In this document: positions 35,571 to 46,700 of the stretch, in pieces
Numbering within the stretch: position 1 is the stretch's first letter
How the letters are laid out: each line of letters starts with the position of its first letter
Made by a program: the position numbers and the translations under genes
Assembly (NCBI GenBank): GCA_947561585.1
Contig: CANNZV010000125.1
Span: 1 to 64,000, forward strand
DNA from: Caprella mutica
Taxonomy: Eukaryota; Arthropoda; Malacostraca; Amphipoda; Caprellidae
Direction of reading: 5' to 3'
DNA: 64,000 bases
Notes under the pieces: generated by a model
Seen by the model: only the letters and a program-made list of their open reading frames with translations
What the model was told of the DNA's origin: nothing
Databases searched by the model: none

Positions 35571-36434
35571 GCGTCCCATCAACTTTAAGGAATTAGCAGA
35601 CTGATGTAACAAGAGCCAGATAATAAAACTGTAACAAAGAGACTAATCCAAGAGCCATGTAATAAAGCATGTCCAAATTAACCATTTTAATGGCGAGTTT
35701 GCGAGTTATTTTGAGCTCTTTAATTGCAAATGGCGAGAAATATCTAATTTTCTCCTATGCTACAATGTTATTATGGAGAGAACTTATGATAATTTCATCA
35801 TTTTAGAGAGAAATTTGGTTTCTTTGGGAGAGAAATGGATACTATTTTACTTGGTTAACAGGAAGACAGTAGATTTTCCAGTATGACCTTCTGATATATG
35901 TGGGCCGTGGCTACAATTTTCCATTTAATTCCTATGTTTCCATGTAATCACTGGAATGTAAATTTCACTGTATTGTGATTTTTGGCCCTTTTGGTCTTTG
36001 GAGAGAAATTTGAAAATCTTTGGAGACACACAGACCCAAAAATTAATTATCTGATAATCTGGAGACTGATTCAGTCTGATTGTGCATGTTTTGCAGACTG
36101 GGTGACCTGGATGATGATTGGATCCCCTTTCTCACTAAACTAGTGACCACGCTGAAAAATGTTTTTATTTTTTCATTTTAGAAATTTGAAAATTCCTCTG
36201 ATATGCCAGAGGAATTTACCATCAAATACAATCTGGCTGATCTGCAGAAACCGGTTAAGTGTTTTTTAGAGTTCTCTTATTCTGTTCGTAGCAAAATTAA
36301 TGTAAATATAGGATTTAATTCAAAATTGTTCGGAGAGAATATCCCAAATATCTCCTATATTCTACAGACTGGTGACTTTCCTGTCACACTTGGAAACATG
36401 AGGCATAAGTTTATCAATTTGTCCAATTTCTTCC
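35571..36434. other. Family C and B MITE fragments
   Basis: A C-type copy spans about 35650-35865 (CATGTAATAAAGCATGTCC to TATTTTACTTGG). A-, E- and B-type fragments follow, including a B body at about 36238-36382 (TCTGCAGAAACCGG to TTCTACAGACTGG). Target duplications were not readable. No gene. Confidence 0.45.
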
Positions 36435-36438
36435 TTAA

Positions 36439-38584
36439 CCCTTTACCAGGCAAGTGATCATATATGATCACTTAAATTTGCACTAAAGAAAACTTCACAG
36501 CACTCATTGTATGTTGTTTACAAGTCAGACAAATACATCAAATCAATCACAGTATTCAGGGCTATATACCTCACAATCTGTTTTAAATGGCACAGGAATC
36601 AAATGGGGTGGACTTGAATTTACACTGAGTAACTGCACATCAAAATTGATAGTGTAGAGTGTATTTTTTTCTGATTCACTTAACCCTATGAAATATCTTT
36701 ATCATATCCTATACCACACATATTAGTACCTATACATATGAGATATTCACAGTCATTAAAAAATTGCCAGTGGAAAATTGAGTAGATCATATATGATCAC
36801 TTGACCGAATCATCGGATATGACAATTGACCATATAAAGGGCAACTGGCCCTACTTAAGCATTATTTTAAGTGATCATATATGATCATTTGGGTCGAATA
36901 GTGATAACTTAATTGTTCTGATAATTTTTAATTTTATATAATAATAACATAAAATGTTGAATGATATAACTGGTTAAAGGCAAAAACTATGATGAAAAGA
37001 TCATAGTTAAATGATCAAGAAAATTTGTATATATAATCAAGTAATCACACAGTTTAGGGTTGAGTCATGAATTAGTATCAACTTTTACCCCTACACTGTC
37101 ATATAATTGATATTAAATACATAATATCAATTTCCACATCATCATTCAGTCGCATGAAGCTGTATCCTTGGGAGAAGCACAAGTGAAATCTGTGTCCGGT
37201 GACTGGGGGAAGTAGACTAAGGAGAGAAGCAGATGAAGGAGTAATGAAGTAATGGAGAGACAGGTCTCTGGAATGGTGGTCTGTGGTCACCCACTAGCAA
37301 AGAGGATAAGCTGATGGTGCGGGAGAAGTTAGATTGGTTTAGAAGACGAAGCTGAGAGAGAGGGACAATACCAATGATGAAAGGGTATGGAGAAGTGAGG
37401 AAAGTAACACAGTTGTTCGTGGTGCCAATGAGCAGGAAGAGAGAGAAGGGACTAGTAAGCATCTATGTACTACCCATAGGGAAGGAGAGGAAGATAGATA
37501 AGAGTGCTGTGAAAAGTCCCTTTGCGAAACTCATGTTTACGAGGACGCGATTGGCTGGTGGTGTCATGACAGTGGAAAGGAGTATGAATGGGATGTAATC
37601 AATCACCTGGCCATCATAGCGAGATGGAAGACGAAGAAAAAAGTGACACTGAAGAAGCTGATTAAGATGGTGAAGAGGACAGATTGGGGAAAATACAAAG
37701 AAGAGATGAGAATTTGAAGCTATATAAGAGGTGGTGAAGTACAGGGAGATAGTGAAGAACATTAGGATGAATGACAGTGGTGATAAAGAGAGAAAGGAAA
37801 AGGCTTTGGATAAATATCTGATAGAACAGAGAAATAGAAGAAGTGCATGAGGGTGATTGAGAAGATAGAGACGGCGAGTGAAGAAATCATGCGCATTAAT
37901 ACTTTGGTTGTTTAATCTGCAATGTACATTTATGTTTGAATGAGTATGAAATTGCGTCTATAACTACAATGAGTCTCACTAAAAATATTTTGAATACACA
38001 ACACTCTCATTTTTCTGTTCTCTAGCAAAAGAGTGACTAATTTGGAATGTCTAAACAGTACTAATGCTGTGAGATGACACATGTACTGGATTATTTAAAT
38101 TATTTTTTTATATCATTTACAGTTTTTTTCAAAGTAAATAGTCATATTTTATATCAGAAATTTTTTGACTAAATAAAAGGAAATGTATCTAATTTACAAT
38201 ATTTTATTCATCATAATCAATTTTTCGAAGTTCACTATCGGGCCAAGTAAAATAGTATGTCTCGTAAACTTTCCATTTGTCTCTCCAGCTCTCTCCAAAA
38301 TGATCAAATTATCATAAATTCTCTCCAAAATAACATTGTAGCATAGGAGAAAATTAGATATTTCTCAAAATTTACAATAGAAGGGCTCAAAATAACAGTC
38401 ACAAACTCGCCATCAAAATGGTCTAAGTGATCATATAATATGATCACTTGACCTTTATTAAATTTCCATGAAAAATAAACAAAAAATGTACATGAATAAG
38501 AGTATCATAGAAATGAATTTTGTGAATAAATTTGTAATCAAAAATTCAAATTTCAATTCATTTCTTCATTGGCCCAGTAAAGGG
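36439..38584. mobile_element. piggyBac-like element, TTAA target, palindromic TIR motif
   Basis: TTAA borders both ends (36435-36438 and 38585-38588). The left end reads CCCTTTACCAGGC and the right end GGCCCAGTAAAGGG, inverted to each other. Just inside the left end stands the palindrome AAGTGATCATATATGATCAC (36452-36471); further copies are near 36785, 36872 and (lengthened) 38425. CCCT ends and TTAA flanks are piggyBac hallmarks. The 2.1-kb interior has no recognisable transposase; a purine-rich stretch at 37200-37860 stays open in several frames but I cannot match it. A C-type MITE fragment lies at about 38243-38430. Confidence 0.75.
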
Positions 38585-38588
38585 TTAA

Positions 38589-39546
38589 CATGTTCACTGC
38601 ATATCTGGATATAGCTAGCATTCCTCTGTTATATTAATAAATCCATAAGTTGAAGATTAATCATTATATTACTAATTATTAGCATTTTTAAAAACACAAT
38701 AAAAATTTGAATTCGGCACATGGGTGTCCTGATATGCAACAGTGTAACCCCACCGCCAGTACACATATGGCCTGAAACGCAGTGAACGTGTTACAAGTAT
38801 CTTTTAAAAATATTAAATGAATCCATTTTTTCACTAAACTGGCCAACAGTATCTGAAAGCTGAGCAGCTCACCACTGTACTTTCTATCAATGGTCTCAAC
38901 ATAAATGGCTGTTATGTAGTTTGTATTCTACATCTCAGACTGAAAGTTTGCAATAGTTACCCTATATAATTATTGCAGTTTTCTATGATAAATTTTATTT
39001 TCTATTCTAAATTAAACATCTCAACCAAAGAATAAAAGTGTGAAGCATAAACATTGGATTCATCATTCAGTTACAGTCAGTCATAAATTTGAAACTACAT
39101 TTATCAAATTCACTCCATATATCATTAATCTTCATTCATATTACCTATTTGATAGAATATACAGTGGTGCGCCATAATCTGGTTCACCACTCAGCTTTTA
39201 GATACATATCAAACTGGCGACTTTCCGGTCACACTTGGAAACATGGAGCATAACCAGACTGCACAATATGGAATATTTTTCCCCAGACTCTCTGCGACAA
39301 ATCTGAGCCCAAGTTTAGAAATTTTAAATTTTTGGAGATCTTGAATTAATTCCTGTTACCATTAATTTAGCTGCCGAGAGCCAGCCAGTCTGCAAAGCAT
39401 GCACAAAGTCTCCAGAGTCCAGATATTTAATTCTTTGGGAAATTTCTCTCCAAAATGGCCAAAAAATCTCAAAATAATCTCCAATAATTACCTAGGTGAA
39501 CATAGGAATTAATTCAAAAATTGTAGCCGGATAATTCATGAGACTA
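38589..39546. other. Repeat fragments upstream of the Copia element
   Basis: AT-rich DNA to about 39200, then B/F/C-type MITE fragments (for example AGCCAGTCTGCAAAGCATGC near 39382). The Copia element was inserted into this repeat-rich DNA. No gene. Confidence 0.4.
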
Positions 39547-39551
39547 ATTTC

Positions 39552-39889
39552 TGTTGGAATTTTAGTTTAAATGTATTACACACTCTTTATATGTTTAATG
39601 TTAACTTCTTGTTAGACTAGCTCAGCTATATTAATTACCTATTGTTTAACAAACAATGTATTACTTTTATGAGAAACGGATTTAAGGTTTAAAGTCCATT
39701 ACAAGTTCCGGTGAGTGTTAAATACCACCGCAGGTCAATTCTTAAGTTAGTCGGTTCTTTACATTCCTCAGTGAGAGATGTGTTCCACTCATCTCTCCAA
39801 TAGACTTCTATCTGTATAACATATTACTCTTTAAAAAAACTCTATGTCTTAACGTTGTTAACCCACTATAATTTAACCTAATTCTAACA
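39552..39889 (+). repeat. Copia 5' LTR
   Basis: 338 bp, TG...CA ends, near-identical to 44325-44663. It should carry the promoter; I do not single out a TATA box. Confidence 0.96.
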
Positions 39890-39903
39890 GGTTATGGGCC
39901 CAG
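39890..39903 (+). promoter_or_regulatory. Copia primer-binding site (initiator tRNA-Met half type)
   Basis: GGTTATGGGCCCAG directly follows the 5' LTR. The same motif in Drosophila copia pairs with an internal segment of initiator tRNA-Met, used as a cleaved half-tRNA primer, rather than with the tRNA 3' end. Recognition is from memory of copia. Confidence 0.75.
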
Positions 39904-40401
39904 TGAATGATAAGAGTTTATAAATCAAATTATGTTTAAACAATTTAGAATTTTATTACAGTAATCAAGTAAAACGAAGTACAGTGAAAAAAGTGTTAAA
40001 CTAAATGAAACATATAAGCACGAACGTTTGTGTAAGCATATCTTGCTAATGCGCTATTGAGGTCAATAATACTGACTGCTATAGCGATATGTACTTGCTT
40101 TTTTTATCGTATAATTATTTATTATTCTGTGCGGAAGAGGTGTCAAGAGAGGTCACAAATTACCTTTAAATTTGTTACCTTATCCTTTGGTAAACAGTCT
40201 TTCAACAAAAGGTTCTTGCGAACTAAGACTTGTGTTGCTGTTCCAATTTGAATAATTACTAATTATATTCTGTGAAGTTATTCTTATGAATTAGAATAAT
40301 TATTCCTGAATAAATATCAATTCAGTTAAACAGTAAATCAATTTAACTGCTTTGTTTGTTTATGTTTGTTAAGTATTGAATGATAATAAATACTTGAAAA
40401 C

Positions 40402-42561
40402 ATGTCTTCAAATAAGTTACCGGGGATTGTTCCCCTAGACGGAAATAATTACCCTACATGGAGGGTACAAATGAAAATGTACCTCTTAAGAGAGAAACTG
40501 ATGGATATAGCTGATGGATCTAAACCAGTTCCACCAGATTCCTCTTCAACTGAGGTTAAGGATGCCTATGACACTAAGAAGAATAAAGCTCTGGCAGATA
40601 TAGTACTATCTATTTCACCGGATCAATTGTACTTAGTTGGACAACCCACGGATCCACGCGTTGTCTGGACCACCCTTCAAGAAACGTTTCAGAAAAACAC
40701 GTGGGCGAACAAATTTCGTCTGAAGAAGAAACTCTACAACTTAAAATTGAAATCTCCCGAACTACTCAACTCCCATTTGAAAGAACTAACTGAAGTTTTT
40801 CAAGAGCTGGCCTTGTTGAATCAAGTGATCAGTGAAGAGGATAAAGTTATTTGTCTACTATCATCATTACCAGAGCAGTTTGAAGTGTTAGTTACTGCAC
40901 TTGAAGCACAGTCAGACATTCCTAACTGGATTACCGTAGCTGACACACTCCGGAGAGAAACTGAAAAGTTGAGTATTAAATCCAATGATGGTTTGGCATT
41001 ATCAAATACACAGATTGATGCTGCAGTAAATAAACAGTCAATTAAGTGTCATTTTTGTAAGAAATTAGGCCACGTGAAGAAAGACTGCTTTAAATTTAAA
41101 CGGTATTCTCAAACTAACAGAACTCAAAATCAGCCAAATGATGTAAACGTAAGTCATATAGAACTTAATCACACAATGTATGCTAATGATAGCGCTCTTT
41201 GTAACAAATATGAGGACAGTAATATTTGGATAATAGATTCAGGCTCTTCATCACAAATGAGTGGTGATAAAAATTTATGTAGAGATTTTGCAAACATTAC
41301 CAAACCTATCAATGTTCGAGTAGGCAATGGAGCTGTTTTGCAAGCTATTTCACTAGGAAATGTTTCTGTTATTGTGAATATACCAGGTGGTGGAAGTAGA
41401 AAATGTACAATAAATGATGTATTATATGTGCCAAATCTAGCTTTTAATCTACTATCAGTGTCAAAAATGACAAATAATAATAAATCTATTATTTTTGAAA
41501 ATGATAAATGTAAAATATTGAACGAAAATAAAGAGTTAATTGCTGTGGCTCACTGTGTTGGTCAACTCTATTATCTAAATACTTTAGTTCATAAAGCTGC
41601 TGTAACGGTTGATCAAAATAAAGTAAACCTTCTATGGCATAGAAGGCTTGGTCATATAGGTAACGACAACTTGACTAAAATGATCCGAACTAAATCAGTT
41701 AATGGTCTGGATAGTAAATTAAAGGCTATAGAAGGTGTGTGTGAACACTGCTGTAATGGGAAAATGCATAAAATACCATTTTCTACAAGCATTAAGAAAA
41801 ATTGTAAACCTCTTGATTTAATCCACACAGATGTCTGTGGGAAAATTACTCCCACTTCCAGGGGTAATAATTCATATTTTCTGACCTTTATTGATCATGC
41901 TACTCGATACTCCTGGATATATGTTATTGCCCACAAGAGTGATTTGTTTCAGAAGTTTTTGGAATGGAAAGCAATGGTTGAAAATATTTACGAAAGGAAA
42001 ATTAAAACCTTGCAGTCAGATAATGGAGGAGAATATACCTCAAATAAGTTTGAATCATATTTACGCAATGAAGGTATAATTCACCATAAATCTATTCCTA
42101 AAACTCCTGAACAAAATGGGTTAGCTGAAAGATTTAATAGAACTATTATGGAAAAAGTTAGATGTATGTTATCTGATTCAGGAATTGAAAAGGAATTCTG
42201 GGGTGAAGCACTATATACTGCAAATTACCTTAATAATAGATGCATTAATTCATTTTTAGTTAATAAAACTCCATATGAAGCATTAAATCTTAGAAAACCA
42301 AATGTAAAGCATGTAAAATTTTTTGGATGCACTGCTTATGCTCACATTTCTCGAGATGAACGATCAAAATTAGAAAATAAAGCTACCAAATGCCTGTTTC
42401 TTGGTTATGGCACTGTTACTAAAGGGTATAAGATGTATGATGTTGAATCTAAAAGAATCTTCTTTTCCAGGAATGTAACCTTTGATGAATCAGTTTCATC
42501 TAAGATTGAGACCCCTCAACTGATTGAGACCCCTACCTCTCCACTGGTGTTCCCTTCATAA
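40402..42561 (+). CDS. Copia gag, protease and integrase part of the polyprotein
   Basis: A 719-residue frame from ATG (MSSNKLPGIVPL). It has a gag domain (about 10-190), a CCHC zinc knuckle at 216-229 (CHFCKKLGHVKKDC), an aspartic protease with IIDSGSS (Asp279), and a pre-integrase zinc region with LLWHRRLGHIG and CEHCCNGK. The integrase core has catalytic residues Asp477, Asp540 and Glu576, a DD35E spacing. The frame ends at a TAA in the linker before the reverse transcriptase, where an intact Copia polyprotein would normally continue. Made in the cytoplasm as a polyprotein in virus-like particles. Confidence 0.93.
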   Translation: MSSNKLPGIVPLDGNNYPTWRVQMKMYLLREKLMDIADGSKPVPPDSSSTEVKDAYDTKKNKALADIVLSISPDQLYLVGQPTDPRVVWTTLQETFQKNTWANKFRLKKKLYNLKLKSPELLNSHLKELTEVFQELALLNQVISEEDKVICLLSSLPEQFEVLVTALEAQSDIPNWITVADTLRRETEKLSIKSNDGLALSNTQIDAAVNKQSIKCHFCKKLGHVKKDCFKFKRYSQTNRTQNQPNDVNVSHIELNHTMYANDSALCNKYEDSNIWIIDSGSSSQMSGDKNLCRDFANITKPINVRVGNGAVLQAISLGNVSVIVNIPGGGSRKCTINDVLYVPNLAFNLLSVSKMTNNNKSIIFENDKCKILNENKELIAVAHCVGQLYYLNTLVHKAAVTVDQNKVNLLWHRRLGHIGNDNLTKMIRTKSVNGLDSKLKAIEGVCEHCCNGKMHKIPFSTSIKKNCKPLDLIHTDVCGKITPTSRGNNSYFLTFIDHATRYSWIYVIAHKSDLFQKFLEWKAMVENIYERKIKTLQSDNGGEYTSNKFESYLRNEGIIHHKSIPKTPEQNGLAERFNRTIMEKVRCMLSDSGIEKEFWGEALYTANYLNNRCINSFLVNKTPYEALNLRKPNVKHVKFFGCTAYAHISRDERSKLENKATKCLFLGYGTVTKGYKMYDVESKRIFFSRNVTFDESVSSKIETPQLIETPTSPLVFPS

Positions 42562-44278
42562 GATTCAGAACCTGCAGGGCCTGAGAATCAAACTCCTGAC
42601 AATAATCCTCCCTGAGGCGCAACCTGTACCAGCTATCAGTCCTGACGAGGATCTTAGACGATCGTCTAGAATTCGTCGAGCTCCTGTTAGATACGGTAGT
42701 TGGGATTATAGCCATGATCAGCTTGAGGAGGAGGGTTTATTAGTAAATGGGAATATCAATATCGAACCTAGGTTGGTATCTGAGGCTCTTAATAGCGGTT
42801 CTGAATCCTCTAAATGGAAACTTGCCATGGAGAGGGAATCAAATGCTTTTGAGAAACATAAAGTTTTTGAACTCGTAAAACCTACCTCAGACTTAAACAT
42901 CATTAACTCTAAATGGGTGTTTAAAAAGAAAAAAGGATCTGATGGTAGAGTGTCTTCATATAAAGCTAGATTAGTCGCTCAGGGTTTTTTACAGAGACCT
43001 GGAATCGACTATGATGAAATTTTTGCTCCTGTAGTTAGATTCGAATCGGTGCGAACCATGTTATCTTTAGCCACTAAACAAAAATTATTTGTACATCATT
43101 TGGATGTCAATTCTGCTTTTTTAAATGGGGATCTTAAAGAAAACGTTTATATTAGACAGCCTCCTGGCTATGCTATTCCAGGAAAAGAAGATTTAGTATG
43201 TAAACAAAATAAATCTATGTATGGGTTAAAACAATCACCCAAATATGTTGGAATGATGCTTTGGATGCATATCTTAAATCCTTAGGATTTATTCAGTCCT
43301 CTTGTGACTCATGTATTTATGTTAAAGTAATCAATAACTCACCATGTTTCATTTCTGTGTATTTAGATGATATTATTGTAGCATGTAAGAACTATGATGA
43401 CCTGACTAAAATCAAGACTGATTTAAGTGCTAAATTTGAGATGAAAGACTTAGGAAAATTATCCTATTTCTTAGGCATAAAAGTCGTACAAGACGAAAAT
43501 AAAATATCATTAAATCAACCTTCATTTGTCAACGAGTTATTAGATAGATTTGAATTTAATAATTGGAAACCTGTTTCAACCCCTGCTGATGTTAATTCTC
43601 ATTTGGAACCAACTACTGATGATTGTGAACTAGTAGATAAAACTAAATATCAATCAGCTGTAGGTGCCTTACTGTATCTATCTACTAAAACTAGACCGGA
43701 CATAACTTATGCAGTTGGAAATGTCTAAATTTTGTTCCAATCCAAACACTAAGCACTGGTCTGCAATTAAGAGAATATTTAGATACCTAAAGGGCACACC
43801 TGATCTTGGCATTACCTATGGTAATGAAGATTCTGATTTGATAGGTTATTCTGATGCCGACTGGGCAGGTAACAGAGTTGATAGGAAAAGTACTTCTGGC
43901 CAATGCTTTCTGTTAAATAATTCCATTATTTCTTGGCGCTCTGTGAAACAGTCATGTGTTGCTTTATCAACGGCTGAAGCTGAATATGTTTCCCTCTCTG
44001 GTGCCTCCCAAGAAGCTGTTTTTCTAAATAAATTACTATTAGATCTTAAAGTACCTAATAAGAATCCTATAGTTTTGTTTGAGGATAATCAGTCAGCTAT
44101 TTGTATTGCTAAAAATGCTAAAAATCATCCTAGATCGAAACACATTGATATTAAATTTCATTACATTAGAGATCTTGTTGCTTCAAACATAATTAAACTT
44201 GTGTATTGCCCCAGTGAAACTATGCTTGCTGATATATTCACTAAACCGTTGCCTACTGATAGATATTTACTAAATTAG
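42562..44278 (+). pseudogene. Copia reverse transcriptase and RNase H region, frameshifted
   Basis: The region is open in pieces: to 43285, 43261-43728 and 43709-44278, each in a different frame. The first shows the RT N-terminal signature (SYKARLVAQGF then YDEIFAPVVR and KSMYGLKQSP), the second the catalytic VYLDDIIVA, and the third RNase H motifs (YSDADWAGN, STAEAEYVSL, EDNQSAICIA). Breaks are a stop at 42559-42561 and single-base frame changes near 42615, 43247 and 43726. As read, no full RT can be translated. Confidence 0.92.
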
Positions 44279-44315
44279 TTGAATTAATAGGCATGAAAAA
44301 TATATAATGTCGTGT

Positions 44316-44324
44316 GAGGAGGAG
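44316..44324 (+). promoter_or_regulatory. Copia polypurine tract
   Basis: GAGGAGGAG directly before the 3' LTR, in the position where plus-strand DNA synthesis is primed. Confidence 0.75.
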
Positions 44325-44663
44325 TGTTGGAATTTTAGTTTAAATGTATTACACACTCTTTATATGTTTAATGTTAACTTCCTGTTAGACTAGCTCAGCT
44401 ATATTAATTACCTATTGTTTAACAAACAATGTATTACTTTTATGAGAAACGGATTTAAGGTTTAAAGTCCATTACAAGTTCCGGTGAGTGTTAAATACCA
44501 CCGCAGGTCAATTCTTAAGTTAGTCGGTTCTTCACATTCCTCAGTGAGAGATGTGTTCCACTCATCTCTCCAATAGACTTCTATCTGTATAACATATTAC
44601 TCTTTAAAAAAAACTCTATGTCTTAACGTTGTTAACCCACTATAATTTAACCTAATTCTAACA
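44325..44663 (+). repeat. Copia 3' LTR
   Basis: 339 bp; differs from the 5' LTR by two C/T changes and one extra A in an A-run. It should provide the poly(A) site. Confidence 0.96.
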
Positions 44664-44668
44664 ATTTC

Positions 44669-45374
44669 AAGGCCTCAGTAGGTGCCGGATAAAATTCATA
44701 ACTTCATGCATCTTTTGCAGACTGGATCTGAGTCAGAGAGTAACCAAATAAAATAGTATGTCTCATAAACTCTCCATTTGTCTCTCCAAAATTCACCAAA
44801 TTTCTCTCCAAAATGATCAAATTATCACAAATTCTCTACAAAATATTAAATAACGTTGTAGCATAGGAGATAAATAGATATTTCTCCCCATTTGCAATTT
44901 AAGGGCTCAAAATAACTATCACAAACTCACCTCTAAAATGGTGAGTTGGAGAAAATTCCACTGACTTTTACAAAAATGTGAAAAATCCACAAGAATTTGG
45001 AATAATTTGGCTGATCCACCATCATTTTCCCAATTTATCCATCAAAAATTAATGGTAACATAGGAACAAATAGCTAACAATCCACCAACTTTGCTAGAAC
45101 ATCATTTTCATAATTTCAAAGAAAAAAATTCTGCCAACAAGTCAGTGGAATTTACCATGAAATACAGACTGGTACAGGGCAAGAATCTGAGTCTCTGAGA
45201 CATTACCGCACTGAGCAGAGTAGGCAGAAAAAGTTTGTCAATTTGTATAATTTCTTCTTTAAAGTATCTTAAATATTAAATCGATCCATTTTCTCATTAA
45301 ACTGGTGACTTCCCTGCCACACTTTTGAAACATGGAAGGCAGCTCAGCTACCTTAGCAGCATTTTATGATTATG
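44669..45374. other. Family C and A MITE fragments
   Basis: A C-type piece lies at about 44735-44945 and a reversed A-type piece at about 44950-45172 (ending AAATACAGACTGG). Other degenerate fragments follow. No gene. Confidence 0.45.
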
Positions 45375-45382
45375 CATACCTA

Positions 45383-45806
45383 CCACTCTGGAAAATATCT
45401 TAGGCTAACAGATGAATTTTAGAGGGTAAATGCTGTGGATTATACAGTTCCCATTAATTTATTACTGTATTTTAAGGTTTGCTAAACTCCCAGTCTCAGG
45501 CAGTCTGCAGAATATGGAACATTTTTTACAAAACTCTCTGTGGGAGTTTTTGATGGAAATTTTTAGAAATTGGAGATCTTGAATTAATTCCTATGTTACC
45601 ATTAATTTAGCTGCGGGAGGTTTTGAATTAATTCCTATGTTACCATTAATTTAGCTACGGGAGATTCTGAATCTGCTACTGAGAGTCAGAGAGTAACTGT
45701 CTCTCAAATTAAAATCTCTGCGGAGAAGAGACACATTCTGCAGACTAGCTAAACTCCAACTAAACAGAGATTAATCCATCAGAAAAGACTACTTTTTCCA
45801 GAGTGG
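45383..45806. mobile_element. MITE family E hosting a B element, TSD CATACCTA
   Basis: Left end CCACTCTGGAAAATATC, right end TTTTTCCAGAGTGG; CATACCTA on both sides (45375-45382 and 45807-45814). The internal B element lies at 45489-45747. Related to 63-319 and 19683-19836. Confidence 0.85.
45489..45747. mobile_element. MITE family B, TSD GCTAAACT, nested in an E element
   Basis: GCTAAACT stands at 45481-45488 and 45748-45755. Left end CCCAGTCTCAGGCAGTCTG (partly duplicated or altered), right end ATTCTGCAGACTA. The body carries the B-family TTAGCTGCGGGAG phrases. Confidence 0.78.
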
Positions 45807-45814
45807 CATACCTA

Positions 45815-46690
45815 TTACCCAGCAGTACCCACCAGTCTTTATTTCATGGTAAACTCTAACAACATGTCAGTGGATTTTTAGCTAGGTATTTATTCCTATT
45901 TTTAGTGGATAAATTGGGAAAATGTTGGTGGATCAGCCAAGTTACTGAAAATTTATGGTGGATATTTTCAGCTTTTTGAAAAAGTCAGTGGGATTTTATT
46001 AACAAATACAGACTAGATTAGTCCAAGTCTGCAGAAATTGGAGCGTTCAGATCCATTATTGATGGATCTGATCTCTTGTTGTTTGTAGCAAACTTAATGT
46101 AAATATAGGAAATAATTCAGAAGTGTTTGTAGCAAACTTAATGTAAATATAGGAATTAATTCAGAAGTGTTCAGAGAGAATATCCCGAATATCTCTCATA
46201 TTTTCGGTTCGCACGAACCGGTTCCTAAAAATATAAAAGTACGATAATCCAATTCCTGGATTATCTTTTCCGAATGAAGCATACATAAATTTCTTTATAA
46301 AAAAAACTTTATTTTATTAAATCGTTCAATGAACATGTAGACAGTACAATGTGTATATTTTGTTCTCAAAGAGCTTATTTAACGTATGAAGAATTGGTGT
46401 AGAATGAGGTACTACACAGGACAGCGTAGTTCTGATGGAACTACACTGTGTTCCATCAGAAGCATTTTAAATTGCCAATTGGGAGAACTTGAAATACTTC
46501 CAAGTCGTACTATATTTGCGCCCTTTTGTTCATAAAGAGTGTTTTTTCACTCTATAATAATTCGCAGTGATCTTCCAACCATATTTCACCTGAAAAATGT
46601 TTTCTAAAATTAGAAATCGATCATTCTGCAGTTTGCCAAAACACCTGTTACTTCAATAGTATGCCGAGAATTCATTCTTAACTTCAAGGA
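45815..46690. other. A- and B-type MITE fragments, then AT-rich sequence
   Basis: A-type copy at about 45834-46016, B-type copy at about 46026-46205. The palindrome CGGTTCGCACGAACCG is at about 46205-46220. From there to 46690 the sequence may belong to the transposon whose transposase fragment follows, but no inverted end was matched. Confidence 0.4.
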
Positions 46691-46700
46691 CGGTTATATC

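Larger units (their letters stand above)
39552..44663 (+). mobile_element. Copia-type LTR retrotransposon, complete with LTRs and TSD ATTTC
   Basis: Two LTRs of 338 and 339 bp start TGTTGGAATT and end TTCTAACA. ATTTC is duplicated at 39547-39551 and 44664-44668. Between them lie a primer-binding site, a gag-pol region with the Ty1/Copia order (gag, protease, integrase, RT, RNase H) and a purine tract before the 3' LTR. The LTRs differ by two substitutions and one A in a homopolymer, so insertion was recent; nevertheless pol is interrupted by three frame changes and a stop. Confidence 0.97.

Noticed and set aside
40057..40251. Frame between the 5' LTR and gag of the Copia element
   Set aside because: It is in the untranslated leader, lacks any known domain, and Copia elements begin with gag at the later ATG.
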